Positions 32,201-40,338 are shown, numbered from the stretch's first letter. The stretch is DNA of 44,020 bases from an uncultured Oscillospiraceae bacterium (GCA_944385545.1 CALWXQ010000009.1:1-44020); one strand, 5' to 3'. Notes: generated by a model not told the origin, from the letters alone. Translations and numbers: made by a program.

Positions 32201-32499
32201 TGAGCTACACCATTGCCAAGGACGGCAGTCTCACGGGAGATCTGGCGGATCGGGATCAGATGAAGCTGCTGGAGGGATATGTGTTCCACGTCCTAGCCAA
32301 AACAGTGGAGGATATCGCCTCCGGCCGTGTGGACGCCAACCCGTATACCCGGGGCACCAGACACAGCGCCTGCGCCTTCTGCCCCTACGGGCAGGTGTGC
32401 CATGAGGCCACGGTGGAGGGACGGCGCAATTACAAAGCCATGTCCGCCCAACGGTTCTGGGAGGAAGTGGAAAAGGAGATGAACAGCCATGGCGGATAA
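29239..32499 (+). CDS. addB: ATP-dependent helicase/nuclease subunit B
   Basis: A 1086-residue subunit of the AddAB enzyme, which resects double-strand breaks for RecA-dependent repair. The C-terminal nuclease has the lone Cys in QAECRLSYFLKYG (about residue 732), VVDYKTGKK (about 887) and the Cys cluster CAFCPYGQVC (about 1045), which together would hold a 4Fe-4S cluster. The N-terminus MLRLLLGKDWTANREEILRR lacks the usual G..GSGKT Walker A seen at this place in Bacillus AddB. The start at 29239 has AAGGAGG upstream; longer in-frame starts run into spoIIR. It overlaps addA by 11 bases. Confidence 0.93.
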   Translation: MLRLLLGKDWTANREEILRRIAGDIRQRKENRILMVPELISHETERLLCAAGGDTASRYAEVLSFTRLARRVSDTMGSAARECLDNGGRVVAMAATARQLSSRLKAYAAVETRPEFLTGLIDAVDEFKRCCITGRDLSLAAAQTQGSLAQKLEELSLLMEGYDSLCSRGKRDPRDQMTWLLEQLEAGSFGEDHVFYIDGFPDFTRQNLAILEHLIKVSPCVTVSLTCDRPDTVLLAFEKAAQTARELLLCARRAGVEAHMETVPQRQTPAARVRERIFQGSIVQGEAKGKLFAYRAGDPYRACLHGAQQVLELVNKGCRYRDIALVCTDMGVYQPLAELIFHRFHIPLYRSGTEEILHKNVMSTVLTALDAAFSGFDQRMTLGYLRSALSPISPDTCDQIENYAIVWGIRGQKWTVDWENHPQGLGGIWREEDRQLLGQLNQARDAAITPLVRLRQGFREAADLRGQVTALYGFLEEIGLERRLARIAGELDAAGDNREAQILNQLWEILLSALEQMYDVLGQTHWEPEQFTRLLRLLLSQYDVGTIPPVLDAVQMGPVGAMRCNRQKHLILLGAEEGSLPGYTGSVGVLTDQERTILRGLGVPLTGGAMEGIQAEFAEIYGVFCGAEESIQVYCAGEQPSFVFRRLAQMAGGETEAEPELGFARADGFEAGAFLARWEARDAAARLGVLEGYEQTRRRRDYTLGQVRPETIRRLYGQTLNLSASQIDRQAECRLSYFLKYGLRAKERKEATVDPAEFGTYVHAVLENTARCIRDLGGFHQVSLEQTLELAHRFSDEYARQRFSQLESQRMRYLFRRNVRELDMVVRELWQELRESLFEPADFEVNFGNGEGLPPIPIPNQGMNAILRGFVDRVDTWNGGGSVYYRVVDYKTGKKDFDYCDVFNGVGLQMLLYLFALRDSGHQGLGPGPIPAGVQYFPARAPFLSAEGKLTPEEAEEARKDERKRKGLLLSDQAVLKAMEPGDRPKRLSYTIAKDGSLTGDLADRDQMKLLEGYVFHVLAKTVEDIASGRVDANPYTRGTRHSACAFCPYGQVCHEATVEGRRNYKAMSAQRFWEEVEKEMNSHGG

Positions 32500-35400
32500 A
32501 CTGACGCCCCAACAAGCCCAGGCGGTGGAGAACCGGGGCGGTAAGCTGCTGGTATCCGCCGCTGCCGGTTCCGGCAAAACCAAGGTATTGGTGGATCGGC
32601 TTTTAAGCTACCTGACCGATCCCGGGGATCCGGCGAATCTGGATGAGTTTCTGATCATCACCTATACCAAGGCTGCGGCTTCGGAGCTGCGGGGAAAGAT
32701 CGCCGCCAAGCTCACGGAGCGCATCGCCCTGGAGCCGGATAACCGGCACCTGCAAAAGCAGATGCAGCGGCTGTTTCTGACCAAGATCTCCACCGTTCAC
32801 GGCTTCTGCGGGGATGTGCTGCGCCAGTACGCCTACCGGTTGGACATTGCCGCAGACTTCCGGGTGGCGGATGAAAACGAATGCCGGGAGCTGCGGGAGC
32901 GGGTGCTGACAGATCTTCTGGAGCGCGCCTATGAGACCGCCGGGGAGGATCCGGAATTTTGCGCTTTTGTGGATACCCAGGGGCTGGGCCGGGACGACCG
33001 GCTGGTGCCTCAGCTCATCGAGCAGGTATTCGACAGCGCAAGATGCCATTTGGATCCCGAGGCTTGGCTGGAAAAATGCCTGGAGGACACCCGGGCCGAG
33101 GCCATCAGCGACGCCGCCGGAACGGTCTGGGGCGCCTATCTGATGGAGGATCTGCGCCAATGCCTGGACAGCCATATCCAGGTGCTGAGCCGCTGCGCCG
33201 AAGACCTGGACGCCTGCCAGGGGATGGAGAAGCCCGCGCAGAATCTGCGCCAGACCCTGCTTGACCTCCGGGAGCTTCGGCAGGCGAAGACCTGGGATGA
33301 GGTGGCGCGGTGGGGGAGCATTGACTACGGCCGCTTGATCTTCCCCAGGAAGAATCCGGATGAAGGGCTGAGCCAGCGGGTGAAAGCGGCCCGGAATGCC
33401 TGTAAAAAAGCCTTGGAGAAGAAGCTGCGCAGCTTTTCCGATCCCTCTGCCCAGGTTCTTGAGGATCTGGCGCGGACCGCATCCGGCACCAAAAGTTTGG
33501 TCGCGCTGGTCAAAGCCTTTGCCGGAGCTTACGAAACCGTAAAGCGGGGATACCGGATCCTGGATTTCGGCGACCTGGAGCATAAAATGCTGGAGCTGCT
33601 TCTGGGCCGCTCCCGCAGCGGCCCCACGGCGGCGGCTGCGGAGATTGCCGGACGTTTTCGGGAGATCCTGGTGGACGAGTACCAGGACTCCAACCCGGTG
33701 CAGGACGCCATTTTCACGGCGCTCACGGACAAACGCCAGAATTGCTTCCTGGTGGGGGATGTGAAGCAGTCCATATATCGCTTCCGCCTGGCGGATCCGG
33801 GGATCTTCCTGGAGAAATATCACCGGTTCCTGCCGGCGGAGCAGGCCCTGCCGGGCCAGGGGCGGAAGGTGCTTCTGAGCCATAATTTCCGTTCCGGCCC
33901 GGAGATCATTGAGGCGGTCAACCACGTCTTCCGGCGCTGTATGCGTCCCCAGGTGGGGGGCCTGGCCTATACAGAGGCGGAGGCGCTGCGGGAGGGGATT
34001 GCCCGCCAACCCCTGCCGGATCCGGCGGTGGAGCTGTATGCTCTGGAGGTTCGGGAGGACGCCTATGGCGAGGAGGCGGCGTTTGTGGCGGAGCGGATCC
34101 TTAAGATGCTCACCCAGGGAACCCTGGTGCGGAAAAACGGGGATCTGGCCCCGGTGGAGCCGGAGGACATTGTGATTCTGCTCCGCTCTCCCGGCAGCGC
34201 CGGCGCCGTCTTCCAGCGGGCGCTGGAGGCCAGAGGCATTCGATGCGCCGCGGGAGGCGGTACGAACCTGCTGCAAACGGAGGAGATCGGTACCTTCCTG
34301 GCATTTTTGCAGACCATTCTGAACCCCCGGCAGGATATCCCACTGGTGGCGGCGCTGGCCAGCCCGGTCTTCGGATTTACCGCCGACGAGCTGGCCTCCA
34401 TTCGGGCTGAGCAGAAAACCGGCAGCATTTACGACGCCCTGTGCAGGGAGGATTCTCCAAAAGCGCGGGAATTCCTTACGGTGCTTGAACAGCTGCGCCG
34501 GGAGGCCCGCCGGGGCACCCTGACCCAGCTGCTGGAAAAGTGCCTGAACCTGACCCGGCTGGACAGCGTCTATGCCGCTATGCCGGGGGGCGAGGCGAAG
34601 CGTGCCAATTTGCAGACCTTTTACCGGCTGGCGGCGGATTTTGAGAAGGGAAGTCCCCGGGATCTTGCCCAATTTCTGGAGCATCTGCGGATCCTGGAGG
34701 AAAACGGCGGCCTGGTGACCGATGCGGCCAATGCCGGGTGCGTCAGCATTATGAGCATTCACAAGTCCAAGGGACTGGAATTTCCTGTGGTGTTCCTGGC
34801 GAATCTGTCCAGAAAATTCAACCAGGAGGATCTGCGGGGCCAGATCCTTTGCGATAAGGAGCTGGGCCTGGGTCTGTCTGTGGCGGATACCCAGACACGG
34901 ATCCGGTATCCGTCCCTGGCAAAACGGGCCATTGGCGTCAAAATGGCGGCGGAAAGCGTCTGCGAGGAAATGCGGGTGCTGTATGTAGCCATGACCCGTC
35001 CAAAAGACCGGCTGATCATGACCTATGCCTCCCGAAGCCTGGAAGCGGAGCTGGAGCAGATCGCCCTGCGCATGGATCCGGATGACGGAGAACTGCTGTG
35101 CCGGGAGGCGGTTTGCTTTGGCGATTGGGTGCTGCTGGCGGCCATGGGACGGGTGGATGCCGGAGAGCTGCATACTCTGGGCGGACGTCCCGCCCGGACA
35201 GAACAGGGAAGTTTTCCCTGGAAGATCCGGGTCACCCAGGCGCCGGTGGAGGAGGGGCAGGCACAGACGCAGACAGGCCCTGCCGACGCCATGCCGGAGG
35301 GAGTCGTCGGGATGCTGAAAGAGGCCCTGGCCTTCCGGTATCCCCATGAGGCAGCCACCCAGGCTCCATCCAAGCAGACGGCCACCGGACGCAAGGGCCG

Positions 35401-35998
35401 GGTAAAGGACGCGGAAGCGGCAGAGGATACCCAGGCGCCCAAGGATCCGGTACGCGCCTGGCGCCGCCCCGCCTTCCTGGATGGGCAGACCGGGGGAAAG
35501 GCCCGGGGCAGCGCAGTCCACGCCGCCATGCAGTATCTGCGCTACGGGTGCTGCGGCAGCGTCCAGGAGGTGGCCGGGGAAGTGGAACGGCTGGTGGAGC
35601 AGGGCTTTTTGACCCGGGAGCAGGGGGATCTGGTGGACTGCGGCGCCATCGCCCGGTTTTTCGATACCCCCATCGGCAGAAAGCTCCGTCGGGGAGCGCC
35701 TTGTGTCCGGGAATTTAAGTTCTCCATTCTGGACGACGGAAGCCATTACGGCGACGGTTTGGAGGGAGAGCGGGTCTTGTTGCAGGGCGTGGTGGATTGC
35801 GCCCTGATGGAGGAAGACGGGATCACCGTAGTGGATTTTAAAACCGACGCGGTGACGGAACAGACGCTGGCGAAGGCGGCGGCGGGATACGCGGTTCAGG
35901 TGCGCACCTACGGCGAAGCCCTGAGCCGGATCTATGAAATGCCCATCAAAGCCCAATACCTGTATTTCTTCGCCCTGGATCGCTTCGTGGAAGTGTAG
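32489..35998 (+). CDS. addA: ATP-dependent helicase/nuclease subunit A
   Basis: A 1169-residue UvrD-like helicase with a C-terminal RecB-type nuclease. The Q motif is LTPQQAQAV, Walker A is SAAAGSGKTKVL (about residues 23-34), Walker B is VDEYQDSN, and GDVKQSIYRFRLADP, HNFRS and SIHKSKGLEFPVVFLANL follow. The nuclease motif VVDFKTD lies near residue 1115. It drives unwinding and cuts one strand in the AddAB complex. Ends 20 bases before a strong hairpin. Confidence 0.95.
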   Translation: MADKLTPQQAQAVENRGGKLLVSAAAGSGKTKVLVDRLLSYLTDPGDPANLDEFLIITYTKAAASELRGKIAAKLTERIALEPDNRHLQKQMQRLFLTKISTVHGFCGDVLRQYAYRLDIAADFRVADENECRELRERVLTDLLERAYETAGEDPEFCAFVDTQGLGRDDRLVPQLIEQVFDSARCHLDPEAWLEKCLEDTRAEAISDAAGTVWGAYLMEDLRQCLDSHIQVLSRCAEDLDACQGMEKPAQNLRQTLLDLRELRQAKTWDEVARWGSIDYGRLIFPRKNPDEGLSQRVKAARNACKKALEKKLRSFSDPSAQVLEDLARTASGTKSLVALVKAFAGAYETVKRGYRILDFGDLEHKMLELLLGRSRSGPTAAAAEIAGRFREILVDEYQDSNPVQDAIFTALTDKRQNCFLVGDVKQSIYRFRLADPGIFLEKYHRFLPAEQALPGQGRKVLLSHNFRSGPEIIEAVNHVFRRCMRPQVGGLAYTEAEALREGIARQPLPDPAVELYALEVREDAYGEEAAFVAERILKMLTQGTLVRKNGDLAPVEPEDIVILLRSPGSAGAVFQRALEARGIRCAAGGGTNLLQTEEIGTFLAFLQTILNPRQDIPLVAALASPVFGFTADELASIRAEQKTGSIYDALCREDSPKAREFLTVLEQLRREARRGTLTQLLEKCLNLTRLDSVYAAMPGGEAKRANLQTFYRLAADFEKGSPRDLAQFLEHLRILEENGGLVTDAANAGCVSIMSIHKSKGLEFPVVFLANLSRKFNQEDLRGQILCDKELGLGLSVADTQTRIRYPSLAKRAIGVKMAAESVCEEMRVLYVAMTRPKDRLIMTYASRSLEAELEQIALRMDPDDGELLCREAVCFGDWVLLAAMGRVDAGELHTLGGRPARTEQGSFPWKIRVTQAPVEEGQAQTQTGPADAMPEGVVGMLKEALAFRYPHEAATQAPSKQTATGRKGRVKDAEAAEDTQAPKDPVRAWRRPAFLDGQTGGKARGSAVHAAMQYLRYGCCGSVQEVAGEVERLVEQGFLTREQGDLVDCGAIARFFDTPIGRKLRRGAPCVREFKFSILDDGSHYGDGLEGERVLLQGVVDCALMEEDGITVVDFKTDAVTEQTLAKAAAGYAVQVRTYGEALSRIYEMPIKAQYLYFFALDRFVEV

Positions 35999-36019
35999 CC
36001 GTCCGTCCGGTTTGGAAAG

Positions 36020-36066
36020 AACCAAGGAAGCGGGCCTCCCACAGTGGGAGACCCGCTTCCTTGGTT
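36020..36066. terminator. Long hairpin between addA and the Asn/Gln-rich gene
   Basis: A 22-bp stem with one mismatch (starts AACCAAGGAAGCGGG, ends CCCGCTTCCTTGGTT; 3-base loop) between two converging genes. Its right end meets the stop of the small gene. The leftward side is followed by CTTTCC; neither side has a long T-run. Confidence 0.75.
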
Positions 36067-36197
36067 CAGCGGCTGGTCTTGTTCTGGTTGGCGTTCTGGT
36101 TCTGGTTGCTGTTCTGATTCTGGTTCTGGGTCTGATTCTGGGTCTGGTTGCTGTTCTGAGTCTTATTCTGAGTCTTATTCTGATTCTGGTTATTCAT
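36066..36197 (-). CDS. Small Asn/Gln-rich protein behind spoVAE
   Basis: A 43-residue protein made almost only of Asn, Gln, Lys, Thr and Ser (start MNNQNQNKTQNKTQNS; end NANQNKTSR). The ATG at 36197 has GGAGG eight bases before it, a strong and properly spaced site, so it is probably real rather than a chance repeat frame. It follows spoVAE by 59 bases on the same strand, so it may be co-expressed late in sporulation. The composition recalls gamma-type small acid-soluble spore proteins, which are rich in Gln and Asn, but no sequence motif of that family is seen and the repeat is shorter. Confidence 0.65.
   Translation of the reverse strand: MNNQNQNKTQNKTQNSNQTQNQTQNQNQNSNQNQNANQNKTSR
36078..36195. 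repeat. Degenerate short repeat coding the Asn/Gln tract
   Basis: Imperfect repeats of TTCTGGTTC/GGTTGCTGTTCTG type, about 6-12 bases long, fill this stretch on the plus strand. They encode the repeating Gln-Asn-(Lys/Gln)-Thr pattern on the minus strand. Such a tract may change length by slippage. Confidence 0.7.
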
Positions 36198-36256
36198 TTT
36201 CTTTTCCTCCGCATGATTACTCACGGCCTTGCCGCTACAGTAGCTTTCCCAGCTTT

Positions 36257-36613
36257 TCAAGATTTATCCTTGGCTTTGAAAAGAAAGCCGGCGATGAGAC
36301 CGGCGAGGATCGCCGCCGTGATGCCGCCGGCGGAGGCCTTCAGACCGCCGGTGAAGATCCCCAGGAAGCCGTCCTCGGCCACAGCCTCCCGGACGCCCTT
36401 GGCCAGGGTGTTGCCGAAGCCGGTGAGAGGAACGGAAGCGCCGGCCCCGGCGAACTCTACCAAAGGTGCGTAAACCCCGACGGCTCCCAGAAGCACTCCG
36501 GCCACCACATAACCTACCAGGATCCTGGCTGGGGTCAGCTTGGTTTTATCCATGAGCACCTGGCCGATGAGGCACAGCAGCCCGCCTACGAGAAACGCTT
36601 TGATATAGTCCAT
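36257..36613 (-). CDS. spoVAE: Stage V sporulation protein AE
   Basis: A 118-residue protein with about three to four membrane helices, part of the SpoVA channel that moves dipicolinic acid into the forespore and out at germination. Family marks: the YIKAFLVGGLLCLIGQVLMD start, LTPARILVGYVVAGVLLG, and GASVPLTGFGNTLAKGVREAVAEDG. It starts 3 bases after the spoVAD stop. Confidence 0.94.
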   Translation of the reverse strand: MDYIKAFLVGGLLCLIGQVLMDKTKLTPARILVGYVVAGVLLGAVGVYAPLVEFAGAGASVPLTGFGNTLAKGVREAVAEDGFLGIFTGGLKASAGGITAAILAGLIAGFLFKAKDKS

Positions 36614-36616
36614 AGC

Positions 36617-37633
36617 TCAACGGCCTCCTGTAATGCTGACGGCGTGGCATACGCCGGGAATGGGCAGCCCCTGCTGGGTGGAGGTGGGAGAGAGCAGAGC
36701 GCCGGTGCCGCAGAACAGGATCTTCTTCAACTTGCCGGCGCTTAATTCTCCCAGAAGATACCCGCATAAGGTGATGGCGCTGCAGCCGCACCCCGAGCCG
36801 CCGGCGTGAACGTCCTGTTGGGTGTTGTCGAATACCAGGTTACCGCAGTCGGTGAGCTTGCCGCCAAGGCTGACACCATCCCGACGGGCAAGCTCCAGGA
36901 GCATCTCCTTGCCAAGCTGCCCCAGATCTCCGGTGACGATGAGGTCAAAATCCTCCGGCGCGGTTTTTAAATCATCAAAGTGCGCCCGGATGGTAGAATA
37001 GGCGGCAGGTGCCATGGCGGCGCCCATGTTGTTGGCGTCCTTGATGCCCAGGTCGGTTACGGTACCCACAGTGCAGGCGGTGATCCGGGGGCCGCTGCCG
37101 CTTTCGCAGACCAAGGCGGCGCCGGAGCCGGTGACAGTCCACTGGGCGGTGGGCGTCCGCTGGCCGCCGTAGCCCAGGGGAAACCGGTACTGCCGCTCCG
37201 AGGAAGCAAAATGGGAGGAGGTCATAGCCACCACCTTCCCCGCAAAACCGCCGCCTACCGCCATGGAGGCCATGAGCAGACTTTCCGCCATGGTGGAGCA
37301 GGCGCCGTACAAACCCAGGTGGGGAACGCCCAGATTCCGCAGCGTAAACGATGAGCCGATGCACTGGTTCAGCAGATCGCCGGAAAAGACCAGATCGAAT
37401 TCCTTCATGCCCATACCGGCCTTTGCCGCCAGCTTTTTCAAAGCCTGCTGCTGCATATACTTTTCCGCCTGTTCCCAGGTTTTTTGACCGAAATAAGTGT
37501 CCCGGTTTTTGATATCGAAGGTATGCCCCAAGGGGCCTTCGGATTCTTTTTTTCCGGCAACGCTGGCCCAGGTGGTGATGACCGGCGGAACCTCCAGGGA
37601 GAAGCTTTGCCTTCCACGCTTGCGATTTGCCAT
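36617..37633 (-). CDS. spoVAD: Stage V sporulation protein AD
   Basis: A 338-residue thiolase-fold protein that binds dipicolinic acid within the SpoVA system. Typical stretches: PPVITTWASVAGKKESEGPLG, SGDLLNQCIGSSFTLRNL, YGACSTMAESLLMASM, SSHFASSERQYRFPLGYGGQRTPTAQWTVTG and GGSGCGCSAI. Only an imperfect ribosome site (GAAGGTG) precedes the ATG at 37633. spoVAC, usually just upstream, is not here; about 270 bases of noncoding DNA and an unrelated gene lie there instead. Confidence 0.95.
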   Translation of the reverse strand: MANRKRGRQSFSLEVPPVITTWASVAGKKESEGPLGHTFDIKNRDTYFGQKTWEQAEKYMQQQALKKLAAKAGMGMKEFDLVFSGDLLNQCIGSSFTLRNLGVPHLGLYGACSTMAESLLMASMAVGGGFAGKVVAMTSSHFASSERQYRFPLGYGGQRTPTAQWTVTGSGAALVCESGSGPRITACTVGTVTDLGIKDANNMGAAMAPAAYSTIRAHFDDLKTAPEDFDLIVTGDLGQLGKEMLLELARRDGVSLGGKLTDCGNLVFDNTQQDVHAGGSGCGCSAITLCGYLLGELSAGKLKKILFCGTGALLSPTSTQQGLPIPGVCHAVSITGGR

Positions 37634-37845
37634 AGATGCACCTTCTTTTTGTTTTCGCTAAGGAAACGCTGAATCAATCGTCTGCGGCTGAGCTGCAGAT
37701 CGTTTTGCCCCATCCGCGCAGTTTAAAAAAGTGGGGAATACATACAGGATTCCTTCACTTCTTGCCGATTTCATCAGATCTTCCCTAGTATGCGCCGATC
37801 CGGTGTTTGACATGCACGCTGGATTGGATCGGAAACCGCAGAAAC

Positions 37846-37885
37846 CAAAAATCTGCCGCCCTCCCAAAAATCGGGAGGGCGGCAG
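37846..37885 (-). terminator. Terminator of the GerMN lipoprotein gene
   Basis: A perfect 13-bp stem CTGCCGCCCTCCC / GGGAGGGCGGCAG with a 7-base loop. On the minus strand it is followed by ATTTTTGG. It separates the lipoprotein gene from spoVAD. Confidence 0.88.
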
Positions 37886-37904
37886 TCATTTCGTTGGGTT
37901 ATCC

Positions 37905-38420
37905 TTAAGAGAAGAACTCCAGAGGCGTGTCATAAATGGCGTGACCGGATTCCAGGATCTGGCCGTTTTCGGTGACGGTCATGGCTTCGGCGCCGTAGGC
38001 GGTGAGGTAGGTGTTCACCAGACTGCCCAGGAGCATGGTTTCGCCGGCGGTGCCGGTGGAACGCAGATGGGTGCCGAAGGCGTTATTCAGATCCAGATAC
38101 AGCTGGGTATCCTCCTGCCGGAAGGAGAGAACCTCTACATCGGAAGGAATGGCACCGGCGCTGATCAGGGCCGAAAGAATGGTCTTTTCGTCAATGCCGG
38201 ACACGGTCACATCCATCTGCTCAAAGCCAGTGGCATCCGCGTTGGGGCAGAAGACGGTTACGGTCTGCTCCGGGATGGTGGTCGGGACTTCGGTTTGGGC
38301 GGCAGTGGTTTCCACCGCCGCAGGCTCTGTAGTTACAGGGGTTGTGGCAGAAACCGGGGCTTGGGCCTTGCAGCCGGTAAGCACCAGGCAGCAAAGCAGC
38401 AAGAGAATTTTCTTAATCAT
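37905..38420 (-). CDS. GerMN-domain lipoprotein
   Basis: A 171-residue lipoprotein: signal segment MIKKILLLLCCLVLTGC with a clear lipobox, a Thr/Pro/Ala-rich linker, and then a GerMN domain (from about residue 55; segments EKTILSALISAGAIPSDVEVL, LYLDLNNAFG, LLGSLVNTYLTAYGAEAMTV). GerMN domains occur in GerM and other sporulation and germination proteins of the cell surface. Start at 38420 is the methionine before the signal; GGAG is 12 bases upstream, and an in-frame ATG at 38507 is less likely. It lies downstream of the SH3b gene on the same strand. Confidence 0.85.
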   Translation of the reverse strand: MIKKILLLLCCLVLTGCKAQAPVSATTPVTTEPAAVETTAAQTEVPTTIPEQTVTVFCPNADATGFEQMDVTVSGIDEKTILSALISAGAIPSDVEVLSFRQEDTQLYLDLNNAFGTHLRSTGTAGETMLLGSLVNTYLTAYGAEAMTVTENGQILESGHAIYDTPLEFFS

Positions 38421-38526
38421 AAGTAAAATTACTCCAGTAGTCAGAATATTTGTTGTTTGGGTACCTCTGATGAAATCGGCAAGAGCTGATGCCGAGAACT
38501 TTGGCATAAGATGCTGACCAGGTACC

Positions 38527-39870
38527 TTAGTCCAGATCCACGTAGGTCATGGAGATCCAACCTTCGTCGATATTACCCCAGGTGGTGTCGCCTACGGTTA
38601 CTTCGTACAGGATGGTCACAACATCGCCGAAATACAGCGCGCCTACGGAGGAATAGTTGGTTCCGGGGCCGCTGCGGATGTTCAGCTCGTCGGCGTTGAC
38701 GGTGCCGGTTTTGCTCTCGCCGCTGTCGGTGCCGTCCAGACGGACATAGTCCATAGAGATCCAGCCCTTACTGGTGCAGCCCCAGGTAACGTCGCCGTAA
38801 GTAAACTGCTCCAGGATGGTAACGTGCTCGCCGGCGGCGTAGGAGCCAACGGAAGTGTAATTGGTACCCGGACCGCTGCGGATGTGCAGGGTGGTGGAGA
38901 CGTCGACAATACCCGCCGCGGTGTTGGTGCCGGTGGTGCCGTCCTGATAGACGTAGCTCAGGGAGATCCAGCCGTCCTTGGTCCGGCCCCAGTTGCCGCT
39001 CTTTTCATAGATTTCGACTCTGGCGCCGTAGGACAGACTACCTACCCGATCGCTGTCCTTGGTGGCGTCGGCGCGGATGTTCAGTTCCTTGGCAATGACG
39101 ATGCCCTTGGCAATCACGGAGGTGCTGCCGTTGCCGGAGGTATTATCGTCTCCGCTGTCGGTGCCGCTGCTACCGGTGGAGCCGCTGGTGTTGACATAGT
39201 CCAGACTGACCCAGCCGTCGCTGGTGCGGCCCCAGCCGTCGGAGATCTCCAGAATGGTGATTACGTCGCCCTTGCTGTAGCCGCCGATGATCTCGCCGGA
39301 GGGCGTTTTGCGGATGTTCAGGGTGTTGCCGGTGACGACGCCCTTCAGGTTCAGGTTGGAGCTGCTTTCATTGTCAGAACTGCCCTCACTGCCGGTGCTG
39401 CCCTCCTGGCTCCCGGCAGGCGTGGTGGTATCGCTGGCATTGGGATCATCCGAGGGGATATCCATTTCCACATAGTCCATGACGATCCAGCCGGTCTCCG
39501 GGGAGGTGATGTAGCCCCAGGTGTAGCCCGCCGCGGTCTGCTGCTGCAGGATCTCCACCCGATCGCCGGCGGCCAGGTTGCCCTTAGCATAGGCGTCCCG
39601 GCTGGGGTTGCTGCGAATAACGACCTGCTGGGTAACGGTGCCGGTATTCTCGTTGACCAGCTGCGTCTCCTCAGGTACGGTGTCGACGGGGTCAGTGGCG
39701 GTGGGATCGGTGGTTTCAGACAGATTCGGCAGGAAACTGTCGGATTCATCGCTGGGGACTGTGCTGTCGTCGGGTCCGCCGAAGCAGCCGGCCAGAAGGG
39801 TGCATGCAAGGCATATCGCAAGGGTTATGCTCAGCGATTTGCGGAGCTTTTTAGCATTGGAGAAATACAT
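38527..39870 (-). CDS. Lipoprotein with five bacterial SH3 (SH3b) repeats
   Basis: A 447-residue lipoprotein with signal segment SLSITLAICLACTLLAGC, an acidic Ser/Thr-rich linker and five SH3b repeats. The repeats carry patterns such as LNIRKTPSGEIIGGYSKGD, LNIRADATKD, LHIRSGPGTNYTSVG and LNIRSGPGTNYSSVG, each ending in WG...GWISM.YV. Gly/Ser/Asp-rich spacers join them. SH3b domains commonly bind peptidoglycan or surface proteins. No catalytic domain is present. It is transcribed from a near-consensus promoter. Confidence 0.9.
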   Translation of the reverse strand: MYFSNAKKLRKSLSITLAICLACTLLAGCFGGPDDSTVPSDESDSFLPNLSETTDPTATDPVDTVPEETQLVNENTGTVTQQVVIRSNPSRDAYAKGNLAAGDRVEILQQQTAAGYTWGYITSPETGWIVMDYVEMDIPSDDPNASDTTTPAGSQEGSTGSEGSSDNESSSNLNLKGVVTGNTLNIRKTPSGEIIGGYSKGDVITILEISDGWGRTSDGWVSLDYVNTSGSTGSSGTDSGDDNTSGNGSTSVIAKGIVIAKELNIRADATKDSDRVGSLSYGARVEIYEKSGNWGRTKDGWISLSYVYQDGTTGTNTAAGIVDVSTTLHIRSGPGTNYTSVGSYAAGEHVTILEQFTYGDVTWGCTSKGWISMDYVRLDGTDSGESKTGTVNADELNIRSGPGTNYSSVGALYFGDVVTILYEVTVGDTTWGNIDEGWISMTYVDLD

Positions 39871-39905
39871 GGCGTTACCTCACTTTCGTCTCATTTCTCG
39901 ACCAT

Positions 39906-39935
39906 ATTATAACTGGAAACAGGGGGCGTTGTCAA
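39906..39935 (-). promoter_or_regulatory. Consensus promoter of the SH3b lipoprotein gene
   Basis: Minus strand TTGACA (39930-39935), 18-base spacer, TATAAT (39906-39911), both exact. Confidence 0.85.
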
Positions 39936-39994
39936 TACTGTAAGAATTTCTTAATAAAAATCAAAGAAACATGGTGCTTTTTTCCAAGTTTCCC

Positions 39995-40024
39995 TTGACA
40001 AGTCCACTGCCGAAATGGTAAAAT
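39995..40024 (+). promoter_or_regulatory. Promoter of the T-box leader and cysS-polA
   Basis: TTGACA (39995-40000), 18-base spacer, TAAAAT (40019-40024). Confidence 0.75.
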
Positions 40025-40030
40025 AACGCG

Positions 40031-40232
40031 GAATCAAATATCGCGTTGAACGGAAAGAGTACCGCAGAGTATGAACCATCAGAGAGTCCCGGCCGCAGGC
40101 TGGAAGCCGGGATTGGAGAAGGGCGGGAAGGTGCGTCCGGGAGCGAATGCCGGCAAAAAGTGATAAATGAGAGTGGAACCGCGGCAAAGACCGCCTCTTG
40201 TGCCAGAATGTGTGGTATGAGAGGCTTTTTTT
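40031..40232 (+). ncRNA. T-box leader, specifier TGC (Cys)
   Basis: A tRNA-sensing leader upstream of cysS. The T-box core AGAGTGGAACCGCGG is at 40170-40184. Stem I carries AGAGAGTCCCGG and GGCTGGAAGCC. In the specifier loop, GAGTA faces GGAAGGTGCG; helices CCGC/GCGG above and CGGA/TCCG below place TGC (40132-40134) as the specifier codon, matching cysteine. The terminator has arms GCCTCT (40193-40198) and AGAGGC (40220-40225), extended by wobble pairs, and T-run 40226-40232. Uncharged tRNA-Cys should favour readthrough. Confidence 0.92.
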
Positions 40233-40338
40233 GTTGCATATACTGTTAAGACGTATGGAATACCGGCGAGAGTTCCCGGCCGGGAAAAGGAGCCGGTCAC
40301 GGCTTATGCCTGACGATGATTATTAGGAGGAAAGCATT

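Noticed and set aside
32603-36025. A 1140-codon open frame on the minus strand opposite addA
   Set aside because: It is the antisense shadow of addA in GC-rich DNA. The protein is rich in Gln, His, Arg and Gly with no domain, and addA has all its motifs on the other strand.
36078-36195. Short repeats that could suggest a CRISPR array
   Set aside because: The repeats are 6-12 bases, without spacers of even size, and encode an Asn/Gln tract with a good start signal.
37658-37867. A 69-codon frame upstream of spoVAD as a possible spoVAC remnant
   Set aside because: The sequence has no membrane helices and no SpoVAC resemblance, and it runs through a terminator hairpin.
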